DNA of 64,000 nt, from the NCBI GenBank assembly GCA_051294375.1, contig JBJCIZ010001674.1:1-64000 (forward strand), given 5' to 3'. Made by a program: the position numbers and the translations under genes. The stretch's first letter is position 1; every line of letters begins with the position of its first letter. The notes beneath the pieces were generated by a model. It saw only the letters and a list, made by a program, of their open reading frames with translations, had not been told where the DNA came from and ran no database searches. The DNA is from Paraspadella gotoi. Lineage: Eukaryota; Chaetognatha. This document shows, piece by piece, positions 19,939 through 30,874 of the stretch.

Positions 19939-20356
19939 TGTTAATTTTGGTCCGCGGGCGCTGAGCCTCGCGTTCTTGCTAACGATCAATACACCGACGT
20001 AACCAAACAAACCATTTATTGAGAACCATATGTCGTAACAAAGTTAAAAACCTATAATAAATCAAATATATCAACTTATATTCCTATTTTTATACTACAA
20101 TTTTACTGTAACCGTACATTCTTTGGTTTCCCGGCTTCGACCAAATATCAATCTCGAAAAAAATACTATTATTTAAAGAAAGTCAAAAAATCATTCTCTC
20201 CTCAGCAAAAATCCGATGCCGGCGCCTTCGCTCTCCCAAATTCGGTATGCGCCGTTTTCTTCTTCCCGCGCGCTAATTTGGCGTCGCAACGTAATGAATT
20301 TTTCATGCCCGGGCGCCCGCGTCCGCGCGCGCCGCATTGGCTCGCCTGTCTTTACA
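19939..20356 (-). repeat. 5' LTR of the BEL/Pao element
   Basis: 418 bp, matching 10198-10600 from TGTAAAGACAGGCGAGCC to GGACCAAAATTAACA with scattered single-base insertions. The flank beyond 20356 (tataatcgtttc) is unrelated to the LTR interrupted at 10197. Confidence 0.8.
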
Positions 20357-20364
20357 TATAATCG

Positions 20365-20575
20365 TTTCATTTTCGTCAAATCATGACAAATGATGGTAAT
20401 ATTTAGAATCTTATGATGACTTAGAGAGACAAATGTAAATAATATAAAATGACATAGAGAGACAAATCCATGACAATGATGATGACATTTACAGTCAAAT
20501 GATGACAATGATAATGACATTTAGAGTCTAATCATGATGACATTGACCTTTTAAATGATGACAATCGTTATGACC
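20365..20575. repeat. ATGATGACA-rich degenerate simple repeat
   Basis: Variants of AATGATGACAATGATAATGACATTTAGAG-type words recur through ~200 bp. The ORFs here are artefacts. Confidence 0.5.
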
Positions 20576-21000
20576 AGGTAAAACGGCTGTAATTTCTTTC
20601 TGTGTCACTCATCATGTTTTCTGTCATAGATTAATCTCTCTATAAACGATTCATTCACAAAGATCAGTGAACGCGAGAAATTAACGTCCGGCCTTCACAA
20701 CAATTTCACGGATCTAAAAGATAATCTAGCCTGGATGGAACTCTACCTCGTATGATTCCAAACCTCTCACTGATCAAACAACAATGAAAACAAACATAGT
20801 GAGAGATGGATAAGGTCAATTTTGATTGTAACTCTATTTACTATTTAATTCTACTACGTGCGGTTATTCACATTCGGGTCACAAAAAATTCACCCGAAAA
20901 TTAGAAAAGACGCTTTATTTACAATTAAGTCAAAAGCGGAACAAAAAAAAACAAACGTAAACAAACGGAATCGTGAAAACAAAAAGGACAAATAAATTAT

Positions 21001-21056
21001 CGCTGTCTCTCTCTCTCCTCTCGTCTCTCTCTCTCGTCTCTCTCTCTCTCTCTCTT

Positions 21057-21123
<67 letters not shown>
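21001..21123. repeat. (CT)n microsatellite
   Basis: An imperfect then nearly perfect CT run of about 120 bp. It yields spurious SLSLSL and RERERE ORFs on the two strands. Confidence 0.95.
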
Positions 21124-21124
<1 letters not shown>

Positions 21125-21374
21125 GCATGTTCGTCTTCTTTTTAGTCGGATCTGCTATATCAGCAGATCCGCCAAACTCACTTTATAACTCACTTTTTCG
21201 GTTCCGTCAGCGTCCGCCCCTCAATATTGTCTGGGCACACACTATTATATCATGTCCAGAACATCGGATTATGACTAAATATGCAAAATGATCCGATCCG
21301 ATCGCCGTCGTGTCGCGATCGTTCCGGTCCGGTCCGCCGGGTCCGTCCCACCTTACAACATAAACAACAATTAC

Positions 21375-22196
21375 TCGTGATTGGCATGATGGATTTAAAT
21401 GAAATTTTGTGTGGGATAGGTAGAGTTGTGTGATGAGCCTGGGATATTAAAGTTTCGATGGAATTCGTCCGAGTGGAAATGAGTTTACAATGGAAAACAA
21501 AACAAAAAATATATCACTATTTCTGAACACCAATTGCTCATGCATGTGGATGGGACTGATTGACTGGAATTTCGTGTATTGGTAGATAAGTGTTGTGAAT
21601 TGAACAGGCAAAGTTCAAGTTTCGATGGAATAGTTGAGTGAAATGAGTTTAAATGAAAAAACACAAAAAACCTGTTGTTACTAATTTGATTATGCTTCTT
21701 ATTTCACTTTTATTAAACGTTATATGCAGGATGTATTTAATAAATCAAATAATTAATGCAGTTAATTACAATCAATCTAGTAAAATAATTAATCAACTAC
21801 ATTAATTAATTAGTCAACTCAATCCCGTCCATCCGTCCCATCTTGAGCCCAAAAAGCTCCCATAACTATCGTGATTGGACTGTTGGATTGGCAATTAAAT
21901 TCGTTGGTGGGGTAGGAAAAGTGTGTGATACAAACGCTGGATATACAGAATTTCCCGATGGAATTCGTTGTGAGTGGAAATAGTTTTAAATGTGACAAAA
22001 CATACGTCCGATTTACTTAAATTCTTTCTTACTTATTAACCATAAATCACTCTCAATTAACTCATAATGGATGGAATAGATTGAGTTGAAATTTTGTGTG
22101 TGAGGTAGGAAAATGTGATGACCGAACGCTTGATATAAAAGTTCAAGTGGAACGTACCAGTGGAAATGAGTTTAAAATAGAAAAAAAATATGAGTC
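21375..22196 (+). repeat. Cluster of four diverged ~140-bp repeat units
   Basis: Four units (about 21375-21515, 21525-21672, 21850-22000, 22060-22195) share ordered words: tgga...gattga.t...aattttgtgtg, ggtaggaaa.tgtgtgat, a-c-g-ctggatat, aagttt/caatggaattcgt, then gagtggaaatgagttt(a)aaatg and an A-run. The units differ at many sites and are separated by AT-rich DNA, so this is an old tandem array broken by insertions. Confidence 0.5.
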
Positions 22197-22437
22197 ACAT
22201 TATACTTGAATCTCTTTTCTGATTATATTTTAACCTCCATGATGATTGAGAATGAAATTTTGTGAGAAGCGCTGCCGTATGGCTACAAAAGCTGAAGTGA
22301 CACAAGCTAGCTCTATGCATAAAGTTTATTGACGGCCAATCGCAAGAGGTTGAAGAAAATCGCATAGTTGACAAAAATGTGCCCAAGCTTAAAAAATTCT
22401 TAAACAGCATAAAGGATCCCGTCGCTATTAATCAGAA

Positions 22438-22548
22438 CAAGAGAGAGAGAAGAGATAGAGAGAGAGATGAGAGTAGAGAGAGGAGAGAGAGAGTGAGAGA
22501 GAGAAGAGAGGGAGAGAGAGAAGAGAGAGAGAAGGAGACATACATAAT
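22438..22548. repeat. GA-rich microsatellite
   Basis: An imperfect gagagaga run with aga/gga interruptions. The overlapping ORFs are low-complexity artefacts. Confidence 0.9.
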
Positions 22549-22749
22549 AAAAAAATCTTAAAGACCTCAAGATCGAGCAGAGCACTATCAATAGAAAAAT
22601 TAATGAAAAAACAACCGGGGAAAAAAACGCATGAATCATGCGATAACGAATATTGATGAATAGTAATTGAATTGAGGTAATACTAATTGATTGATGTAAT
22701 AGCTATATTTGATAGAAGTTTGATGTAATAGGAATTGATTATTGATTCG

Positions 22750-23393
22750 ATATGTATTGAACTATGTTCGTAGAGGTGGCTGATCGTTGACAACTAACTG
22801 GCTGAGCTGATCCTGCGCTATCAAAACGAGAGGAATTCGAGTTTAGATGGCGCGGACGAGACGATGGCGCGGTCTTGACGCTCAAGATGATCTGACGACA
22901 AAGTCCTAAGCCCAGCACTTCTAGTTGGTATCTGAGTAGAGAGAGTAGAGTTAGAAGTCTTTGTTTCTGAAGCCATAATAATATGAGATGTTTCCTCTAT
23001 AGAAAGTCCACCAATCCAGCGATCACATCTTATAAAAAAATGAAGTTTCCGAGATATCTTAATAGCGATTTATTATCTTTTAAAAGTAGTAAATATAAAA
23101 CGACATTGCAAGACTGAACAAAACTGAGAGGTCACACGTCGATAGATATCAATGCTGAGATCTAACGAAACGGCGGGAAACAATCAGAAACAGCCATGGC
23201 GTAGCCACTCGGAAGCTGCTACTTAAGTATATATACTATGATACAATTAGAAACCAAAGATGTCGCCTGTGGATCGCCGAAGAAATAGAATTTCACTTGC
23301 GTTAGTAAAATAGAAATAAAAGAGCATCGGGGGTGAAGAAGAGAAGTTTGGATTTCTCACGGTATATTATTTATAATGATTTCGTAACACCCC
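22750..23393 (-). mobile_element. LTR-like dispersed repeat, copy 1
   Basis: It matches 28890-29657 in patches: aactaagttcgnagaggtgg, ctaactggctgagctgat, gaattcgagtataaatggcg, agagacgatggcg, tttctgaagcca, then tccaccaa.ccagcgatcac and gtttccgagatatct. Read on the minus strand it begins TGTTACGAAATCATTAT and is preceded by a G-rich GCGAGGGG, as a PPT-LTR junction would be. The exact far end is unclear. Confidence 0.45.
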
Positions 23394-25969
23394 TCGCTAT
23401 CTCAGGCATGCCAACATGCATACGTGGGATACCCGAGCATGTCTAGAAATAATCATCAATATATCCGGGCGCAGGTGGGTGATGGAAAGTAGAGAAGGAA
23501 AAATTTTTAACGCTGAGTATGCAAAAAAATGCGCCAGGACTTACTTGCTAAACTTAAAATAAACTTTGCGATTCCATAAATCAGACCGTCTTCCTCAAAA
23601 AAAGCCGACCAAAACGGAGAGACGAGCAACGGCGGCAGACGACAACTGACCGGCGCTAGCTCTCTTCCACACGCGGTTGTACTTCAAGTCATGATGTTTG
23701 AAGCGAAACAGTGAGTACAAGACATCGAATATGATCAAAATTGTACGAGATGGTAAATACAATAGCCGTAATAATCAAATTCTTCTGTCTGACTCAAAAC
23801 AGGCTTCGAAGTTCGATTCGTACCGATCGGGTCACGCGTACAGCCGAAGATACCGCTCATCAGCCCGCTCATCGCGAAGCGCCGTGGTTACGCGTTACCG
23901 AAGCGTACCAAACCTGACTGCGAAATAAAAACGGGTAAATCCTGACTCGAACGGCGTGTTTCAGTACACCCCGTTTAAACAACCATGATTAATACAAACG
24001 AAAACGCTAAAAAACTGGACTTCTTTCTGATTCTAAAAACACTTGCCCCCGCTAACTGAAAAAATGGGACACATGAAAGGATCCTAGAAATATAAATTGA
24101 CACAAGGCAGGGGGAATGAGGACATTGGGAGCTAAATATCATCTAACGACTAACTGACAAAAAAAAAAAATTAGAATTTTCGGTTTACTAGCTTCCGGGC
24201 ATATTACTAACCAAATAACCTAAATATAAGCAAAACAATATGGCCTTTATCGAAACTAAAGTCGGTTATAACTGACCCCTGGTGGCCGACTTTAAACCGA
24301 TATTTTTTCACTTAGGTCGAGACGCGAAGACCGGTTGTAACTGACCCCGGGTGGCCGATCTTTCTGAGCCCGACATATGTTACACCCGCGACTTCCGAAA
24401 GTAGCCAATAAAGGAATGAAGCGTGAATAATAATGGAAGCCCGAAATTATAAGGATAATACGGCACCGCCGACCAATTCGAATTCTAAAGAACCGAAAAG
24501 GTAAAAAGAAAAAATAAAGGTTGTCGATCTTGGGTAAGCGCATATACACCCGCTTACCGAAATGCAACTTTCCGCCCCCGCAGGATACGAATATATGGAT
24601 CTCGAAGTTTAATTTCGACGGCTAAGAACGAAATCATACCCTTCGACCTTCAATCGAACTTGGCGAGGCAAAAAGGTTGCCTTTCATGGTCACGAACAAC
24701 CTGAGGCGAATAACACAATCTCAAATATTCAAATTTTCCTTACCGCAGGTGGCCGCATCAGAGAAACGTCAAGCATATCTTCAGGTCATGTCACAAGCAT
24801 TCTTCATAGCGTCCCTCTACGATTCTCCATGAGGACCCCGTATAGGAGACCAATCTGAAGATCTGTGTATATTCGACTCCTTACCAAAAATATTAGAGAC
24901 GCACAACCGTACTACGCACAAAAACCTTAGGACTACTCCTACGGGAAAAATAGTAAATTGAAACCATCGAATTGTACTAATATCTTCGCCGTCGAATCTT
25001 TGTAAAAATCTCTTCTTCTTGAAATGATACTATTCTTGAATAAAGCTGTGAAATACACTGAAAAACAAAAATATTAACATTCCTTATACTACCTTATGTC
25101 GTAGTAGGTTAGGCAAAATAAAAATATTAGACTAGACCTAAAAAACGAAATCAATACCTAAACAAAAACCCGAAAATACCGAAACCTAATAATCTTCCCT
25201 AAAAACGTAACCATTCTAAAATGCGCTGAGGAAGTTATTTTATTGGTTTACCTTACTTTAAGCATCCGGAATGCCGAACAACGAGATCAAGTATTTCGGG
25301 CAAGGCAAAGCAGTATGACTACGGATGGGCGAGACCCCTCAAACCCTGCCAAAAAGTAAGCAAAGCAATAATATGATAAACCTTCTCGTCGCTGGCTCCC
25401 TACCCAGCTCCCCTGCTAACTTATTTTAAGGGAGTAAAACACAAAAAAGTGGGGCGTACAATATACCAAACGAATACGAAACGAATACTTGCCATCAGAG
25501 AACGCGTCGTAAACGTTCGGATAGGTAGTACTTAAAGGGTTTTCGTAAAGGTTGTTCGACGCCCAAGAAGGAGGCGAAGTCAAACAAACAACTTTCGTTA
25601 CCGATTAAGAAAAATATTCCGAGGGGTTTCCGGCGACTTTTCCCAACCAACTCTGTGCGGAATCGGCTATACGTAAGGAAGAATCGCCCGCCATAGCCGG
25701 CGCGCAGGGAGACAGTCTTGAACAGAGGAGAGGTCACTCCGAAAGCCTAAATATTTGTGATATTTTAGCGTCACTCGCGAGACTCCGTCCGTCTAGAGAC
25801 ATTCGAAAGTCGAAAGCAAAAAATTTTATAAAAGCTGAAAAACGTAGGGGGCAAATTATGAATAATATAAACGATCAAAGAGAGATAATCTATATTATTC
25901 TACCTACTCTAAATTGTCGCCATCTCTCTTGAGCTATCCAAAAAATACCCAAAAGCTAAATAAATACAA
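23394..25969. other. No recognisable gene, possibly the decayed interior of an LTR element
   Basis: This stretch is less AT-rich than its neighbours and lies on the internal side of the putative PPT at 23394, so it could be a decayed retroelement interior on the minus strand. I found no RT, integrase or zinc-knuckle motif on either strand. ORFs of 76-91 residues (23698, 24292, 25495) have no recognisable content. Two 30-bp direct repeats lie inside. Confidence 0.35.
24261..24360 (+). repeat. Two ~30-bp direct repeats
   Basis: GTCGGTTATAACTGACCCC plus TGGTGGCCGAC (24261-24290) recurs as ACCGGTTGTAACTGACCCC plus GGGTGGCCGATC (24330-24360). Each copy has complementary ends (GTCGG/CCGAC), so each could fold as a short hairpin. 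Confidence 0.5.
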
Positions 25970-25994
25970 NNNNNNNNNNNNNNNNNNNNNNNNN
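25970..25994. other. Assembly gap (25 N)
   Basis: 25 N. The sequence to the right resumes inside a copy of the 2763-3332 MITE. Confidence 0.99.
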
Positions 25995-26133
25995 TACTGC
26001 GAAAATTAAAAAATATAAAATTAATTTTTTTTACAAATTAATGTTCACTGATGGTATGTTGTTCATAATTAACTTTTAGAATTTTCGTATGTAACTATGC
26101 CTTAATATACAGTCCTGTGCAAAAAAAGCATAC

Positions 26134-26320
26134 TATGGTGGACTAAAACCCACTAACCGTTCATCAGCGGCCATTTGAGTGCCAGGAGCAAGTCATTCGC
26201 CTCCTCAACCAAAGGTCCGGGTTCTAGCCCGGTGGTCGTCTGGGCAGTTTTAAAAGAGGGACGGGCGCTTAACCCGCCTGTAACATGTGTTACAGCCTGA
26301 TCCGAAGCTCAGGGATTGCT
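26134..26320 (+). repeat. Stem-loop SINE-like repeat, copy 1 (3' truncated)
   Basis: Shares with the copies at 33124, 42163, 44168 and 46313 (minus) the series ggtggactaaaa, catcagcggccat, caagtcattcgcctcc, aaaggtccgggttctagccc, ggtggtcg, gttaagagggacggg, cgcttaacccgcctgtaaca and tgttacagcctgatccgaag. The ending after 26320 differs from the other copies. Confidence 0.6.
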
Positions 26321-26797
26321 TTTTAGGCCGGATCGAGTTCAGAGTTAGACCTTGCCTGTCTGTGATTCCAGTACTTTTCATGTACTTAAATATGTATATG
26401 AAGTTATTTTTTTTTAAATATAAAGCGGATTATTGAATATTTACGTTTTAAAATTTAACCGCACTATAATATGCAAATGAGATTAAAGGACAAATGATTT
26501 CTCAATATAATGCGAAATATTGGCAAATAAATTAAAATCTGCACTGTCTTATCTCAACAGTAGTATTTATTTGTACATAAAGTTATAATTTTTTGGAAAG
26601 GTTATGAATAAACAAATATTATAATGATAATAATTAATAAGATTAGTATCAAAAATTATTAATGGATTTAAAGTAATATCCTTCACGTCATTCAGAAAAA
26701 ATTAGTGTTATTAAAATTTTAGCACAGATCTGGGAAGATTCAAATATAAAACTAAGAAAATGATAAAAGAAAATAGTTATGGTTTTTACTAAAAAAA
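26321..26797. other. AT-rich non-coding stretch
   Basis: Nothing recognisable apart from a weak match (near 26455-26490, atatgcaaatgagattaaag) to the arms of the 57247-61085 structure. Confidence 0.4.
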
Positions 26798-26905
26798 TTG
26801 TATTGTACAAAGATATGCCTCGTAAAAACTATGCAACCCGTCTCGCCGTTCGCATGTTCGCCGTTCTCTTTCTTTAAAAAATCTCGCCAATCGACCTTTA
26901 AAAAA

Positions 26906-27100
26906 ATGAATTTCGATTTGGGAGTGATTTCGCTTAGTCAAATAGCGCCGCTCATTGACGCCGAAAATCTCCGAGGAGAAGAAGGGTTGCTTCACGACGC
27001 TGCTTATTACATCAATGTCGCCGTCTTCTTTGTCTCCTTCATCTCCATCGCCGTCTCCACCTCATTAATTTCGCAATTTATTCATTCTCTACGGCAATAA
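26906..27100 (+). CDS. Candidate 64-aa single-span membrane protein or last exon
   Basis: ATG 26906 follows an A-rich context. The product begins MNFDLGVISLSQIAPLIDAENL, has an acidic stretch (RGEEG), then a hydrophobic span at about residues 35-58 (YINVAVFFVSFISIAVSTSLIS) and a short basic tail. Codons in the hydrophobic part favour C at third positions (GTC GCC GTC TTC ... ATC TCC ATC GCC GTC TCC ACC), unlike the AT-rich flanks, which argues for real coding. The TAA stop is part of a canonical AATAAA. An in-frame ATG further upstream (26798) would give 100 residues. No family is recognised. Confidence 0.4.
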   Translation: MNFDLGVISLSQIAPLIDAENLRGEEGLLHDAAYYINVAVFFVSFISIAVSTSLISQFIHSLRQ

Positions 27101-28035
27101 ACTTATTCTCGATTTATTCATTTATTCGATATTTACGTCATTCAAGATTTAGTTCAACCTACGGCTGACGAATCAAACGTGCGACCCTCCAGGTATAGAA
27201 AATAAGAAACAATTTCACGATTATTACAAGAAAACTTTTATAACTATTGAGTCAACATTCAGATAAGTGTTTATCTTTATGTAAAATATATTGCCTCGTA
27301 AACCTTTCCCAGATATCCAACAGAACCAGATAAAAATTACTACTCACTGATGCATTTGCATTAAGAGTTCGATCAATAAAAAGTATTTAACCTTTTATGG
27401 ACTTCAGAACAAGGAGGAGATGGCAAAGTTACTCCTCAATTTTGAGGAAGGAAAAAAAAAACTGGATTCTTAAAATATTAAATGGGAAATCAGTAATGTA
27501 ATCCGTAATATAATTTCTTTCCATTTTTTTTATCTAGAATATACAATTTTCTCCTTCTATCACTTGTGACCCGATAGGTACAAATTTTTCTCTTTATGTC
27601 AATTTTTGCTGAGGTTCAATCAATGTTTTACCAAGAAACGGTTCTGTTTTCATTCGTTTTTATGACCGAATCACGATCGTCCGTCTGAAACTTATTTCTA
27701 CGAGTTTCTAAACCATGTTTTTTATTGTTTTCTCTCATTAAACATACGTTTTGAAACTCTTGTCAACTCATTTTTGGACGGGGGACGCTTGAACGTTAGT
27801 TTCCGCGTACGAGAAGATAGAATTCTTCTTTAGAGATAGAGAGAGAGAGAGAAAGAAAAAGAAAGAGAGTGAGAAAGAGAAAGAGAGGGAGAGTGAAAGA
27901 GTGAGTGACAAATATTATGCCTCGCCTCGGTTATTTTTTGTCGCTTTCTTTTCTTTGCTACGTTTACCGTTCTTTTAGTCTCTCGGTTGTTTAATGCCCT
28001 TTTTATTTCATATTTTGCCATTACGAACTATCTGA
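27101..28035. other. Non-coding stretch with a GA microsatellite and an older repeat
   Basis: AT-rich. Positions ~27700-27815 resemble 3595-3715 (tttggacggg.gac, gaacgtt, then gtttccg/ttcccg...agag), so an older dispersed repeat lies here. GA-rich simple repeat at 27834-27905. Confidence 0.45.
27834..27905. repeat. GA-rich microsatellite
   Basis: Imperfect gagagaaaga run. It is the source of a spurious minus-strand ORF. Confidence 0.9.
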
Positions 28036-28039
28036 TTTT

Positions 28040-28147
28040 GGCTCTCCGATTGGTCCGTGCTTATGACTGTACCTTACCCAAAGATATAAAAGAGACGTGC
28101 TTACCAAAAACTAGGAGGAAGGGTTACTAATGATTCGTGACAGTCGG
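28040..28147 (+). promoter_or_regulatory. Candidate RNA polymerase II promoter with a short first exon
   Basis: In order on the plus strand: an inverted CCAAT box (ctccgattggtcc, ~28045), a TATA element (gatataaaagagac, ~28082-28095), a plausible start region ~25-30 bp downstream, and a good splice donor (gtcg/gtaagc, ~28144). The arrangement suits an untranslated first exon. No downstream coding exon can be identified before the gap at 28650, so the gene is unknown, and an LTR promoter remains possible. Confidence 0.3.
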
Positions 28148-28649
28148 TAAGCATTTAAAATGTTATTTTTATAATTTTATGATTAAGTTTTAAGTTGACT
28201 ATTTTTAATAATGTTTTCTCTTGTTATATTTAGAAATAGTTTCCCTTCTTGCTTCGTCTCACACTCATGTAATGTTTATTACAATACAAATTATAAAATT
28301 TATACTTTTAGTTAGTTTTAATAAATGAAAAGCAAGTCAGAATATACTAACTCGCTCATGGCGTTACGGTAAAATCCTCAACACAAATATAAAATTTACT
28401 CAACGTTCTTCTCTACTCTTTATTCATCAATTTCCTCGTCATTCAGCATATATTCATAAAGAGCCTATGATACACTTACAAGGGACGGACGACGCCTCGA
28501 ATGCTTACCTGAGAAACAACTTTTTATAAAGTAAAAAGAATAACAAAACTAAAATTCGATGGTCATGTGACCAATTTCCACCAATCACAGATTGCAATTG
28601 AGGATTTTATTAAAAATTGTAAAATCTGCAGTGGATCCTGAATATTTTT

Positions 28650-28674
28650 NNNNNNNNNNNNNNNNNNNNNNNNN
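28650..28674. other. Assembly gap (25 N)
   Basis: 25 N between AT-rich non-coding flanks. Confidence 0.99.
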
Positions 28675-28767
28675 TGGCAAATTATTATTGTGAAACCAAA
28701 TAAAACTATATTAGGTAAAGGAATCACGACAGGCAACATATTTGGAAAAATTATATGTGCATATGAT

Positions 28768-28850
28768 CCGCCCTATTGCTTATATTGAACGGTTCTATCA
28801 CTAACTCATAACAATAATTACTGTCTCTTCAATACTCTTCAAAGTTAAGT
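28768..28850 (+). repeat. 3' fragment of the SINE-like repeat
   Basis: Carries only the end of the family: tgcttatattgaacggttct, ctaactcataacaataatta, then ctgtctcttca. Confidence 0.55.
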
Positions 28851-28889
28851 GACACTCGTTTTACACACATATTACAAAAAGTAATGATT

Positions 28890-29657
28890 GATGAATTGAA
28901 CTAAGTTCGGAGAAGTGGCTGTCCTTGAATTCTAACTGACTAGGCTAATTCTGCGCATTGAATACGAAATGAATTCGGGTATAAATGGCGCAGAAGAGAC
29001 GATGGCGCCGGTCAAGACGCCCTGGAGATGACGACGACAAAGTCTCGGTAGATAACGTCGGCTAAGGCCGAAAGGACGACGATCTACAAAGCCCAGGACT
29101 TGACGAAATGTCAATGACGTGTCTGATGCTTGAGAGTTGTAGAGTCTGTAGTAGTAGTTGAAGTTAGAAGTCCTGGGCAAGGAATAACAAAACATTTAGT
29201 ACAAACTCAGCAAATATATATAAGTTTAAAGTGTCTTTCTTACTTGTTTCTGAAGCCAATAATAAAATAGAGATGTTTCTCTCATAGAAAAGTCCACCAA
29301 ACCAGCGATCACACAAAAAATAAGTTTCCGAGATATCTAATAAAAGAGTTTCTAAATGCTCTGAAAAGAACTAAAAACCCAGTGACAACTTTGAGATCTG
29401 AAGATACCACGTGGCCAGAATTTCGATCAGAATCAAATCGAAATCTATCGAAATCACGGGCACCAATCAGAATCAGCTGTACACTGCCTTCGGAAATCTG
29501 TACTTTAGTATAAACAAAAGAGAGATCCTAAAGATGTCGTTGCGATCGCTAGAACGGAGGCATTTTCGATGTCAGTAATAAAGAACAAAAGAGCATGGGG
29601 AGAAAAGGTAGAGAAGCTGGATTTCCTCGTAATATAAAAGATAGTTATTTCGTAACA
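28890..29657 (-). mobile_element. LTR-like dispersed repeat, copy 2
   Basis: The longer copy of the repeat at 22750-23393, sharing ordered blocks from aactaagttcggagaagtgg to the terminal atttcgtaaca (minus-strand TGTTACGAAAT). Unlike copy 1, no G-rich tract flanks the TGTTACG end, so it may be a solo LTR. Confidence 0.45.
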
Positions 29658-29717
29658 ATTGATAAATGTAGATTTTAAAATGAGAAATCCATATGTGTGA
29701 GTTATAAGAAAATTGGT

Positions 29718-29969
29718 GAGACATTGTGTTCTATGGGCAACCTCCCTTTCGTTCGACACCGCTTCAGTGCCCCTTCGTTTGTTCTATTTTCGTTTTCGAC
29801 ACTCTCTTCGTGGAGTGCCACCTTTATTTTTCGGCGCTCTTTTCGTGGAGCCCAAATCTTTGTGCTGTAAAACGTCACTAACCTTCAAACCGCCAAATTC
29901 GTCGTCCCCAAGAACGCCTCTTTCACCAAATGTTTTTAATGTTAATTTGGTCCCGGGCGCTGAGCCTCG
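29718..29969 (-). mobile_element. BEL/Pao leader-LTR fragment
   Basis: Nearly the same as 19722-19968: the leader, PBS (minus TGGTGAAAGAGGCG) and the LTR end (minus CGAGGCTCAGCGCCCGGGAC). It is cut by the gap at 29970. It indicates a second copy of the BEL/Pao element here, the rest missing from the assembly. Confidence 0.7.
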
Positions 29970-30069
29970 NNNNNNNNNNNNNNNNNNNNNNNNNNNNNNN
30001 NNNNNNNNNNNNNNNNNNNNNNNNNNNNNNNNNNNNNNNNNNNNNNNNNNNNNNNNNNNNNNNNNNNNN
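29970..30069. other. Assembly gap (100 N)
   Basis: 100 N, starting inside a BEL/Pao LTR. Confidence 0.99.
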
Positions 30070-30186
30070 ATAATATTATATTATTAATAAAATTTATTAA
30101 AAATAAAAGTTGTTGTTGTTATTCGTCGGCCATGTTGGCAGAAATGACAAGGAGGGAAAGCGTTGATGAGACAAGAAAAAAAAAAA

Positions 30187-30223
<37 letters not shown>

Positions 30224-30841
30224 AAGTGATGAGCGCCACTGAGAGGGACAGAGTTAATGAGATAGAAAACTGGCCCTCGAGGACTTTTTTTTAATTTTAT
30301 TTATAATTGGTTTCCTATTCAGCGAGTCTCGGCTGGTGTCGCAACTGTATTTATTTCCGAGCGAGTCGCTCGCGTTTGAGTTGTGCTTAACTCAAGTGGG
30401 CGGAACTGTAAATGAAGCGGGAGTGATTTAAGTAGTACTCGTAGGGGAAAAAAAAGAACAACGGAAAGTTTCGTTGTTTAAAAAGAACAGTATTTTCGTA
30501 TTGCTATTATTAGATTAGTTTTTTGATTAATAAAGGTTTTTCCGAGCTTGTAATAAAAATGCCACGTCGCCTGTTGTTTCTTTTTTTTCTTTTTCATTGT
30601 ACATACAATGTACAAAGTCATTAAAGTCTGAAATTTATCATATATCATAGATTATTAGCTACAGAGAGTTCGTGATTTAAAAAAAAAATCTAGTTCGTGG
30701 GAGTTCGACTTTACTTGATCATTGAGAATTATGATATTTAATAAGTGGGATATTTTTTATGGATTATTGAATGAATCATGAAGCCTCCATTGGGACGAAC
30801 GGGAAACGTCGTGTGTCATAAACGGAATATAAAGACGACGC

Positions 30842-30874
<33 letters not shown>

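Larger units (their letters stand above)
10198..20356 (-). mobile_element. BEL/Pao LTR retrotransposon, about 10.2 kb, near full length
   Basis: In minus-strand order: 5' LTR (19939-20356), PBS and ~1-kb leader, gag (about 18943-17051), protease-RT-RNase H-integrase in the same frame (17050-12896), a spliced third ORF (12646-11376), a hairpin-rich 3' UTR, PPT (10601-10612) and 3' LTR (10198-10600). Domain order (integrase last), zinc knuckles, YVDD, NPADYASR and the post-integrase domain are typical of BEL/Pao. The LTRs match but differ by indels. No 5-bp target duplication is evident, and the right flank does not continue the LTR interrupted on the left. Confidence 0.85.

Noticed and set aside
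20890-21188. SLSLSL/RERERE ORFs
   Set aside because: Translation of the CT microsatellite.
24292-25737. Minus-strand ORFs of 80-91 residues as retroelement domains
   Set aside because: No RT, RNase H, integrase or zinc-knuckle signature could be read in any frame.
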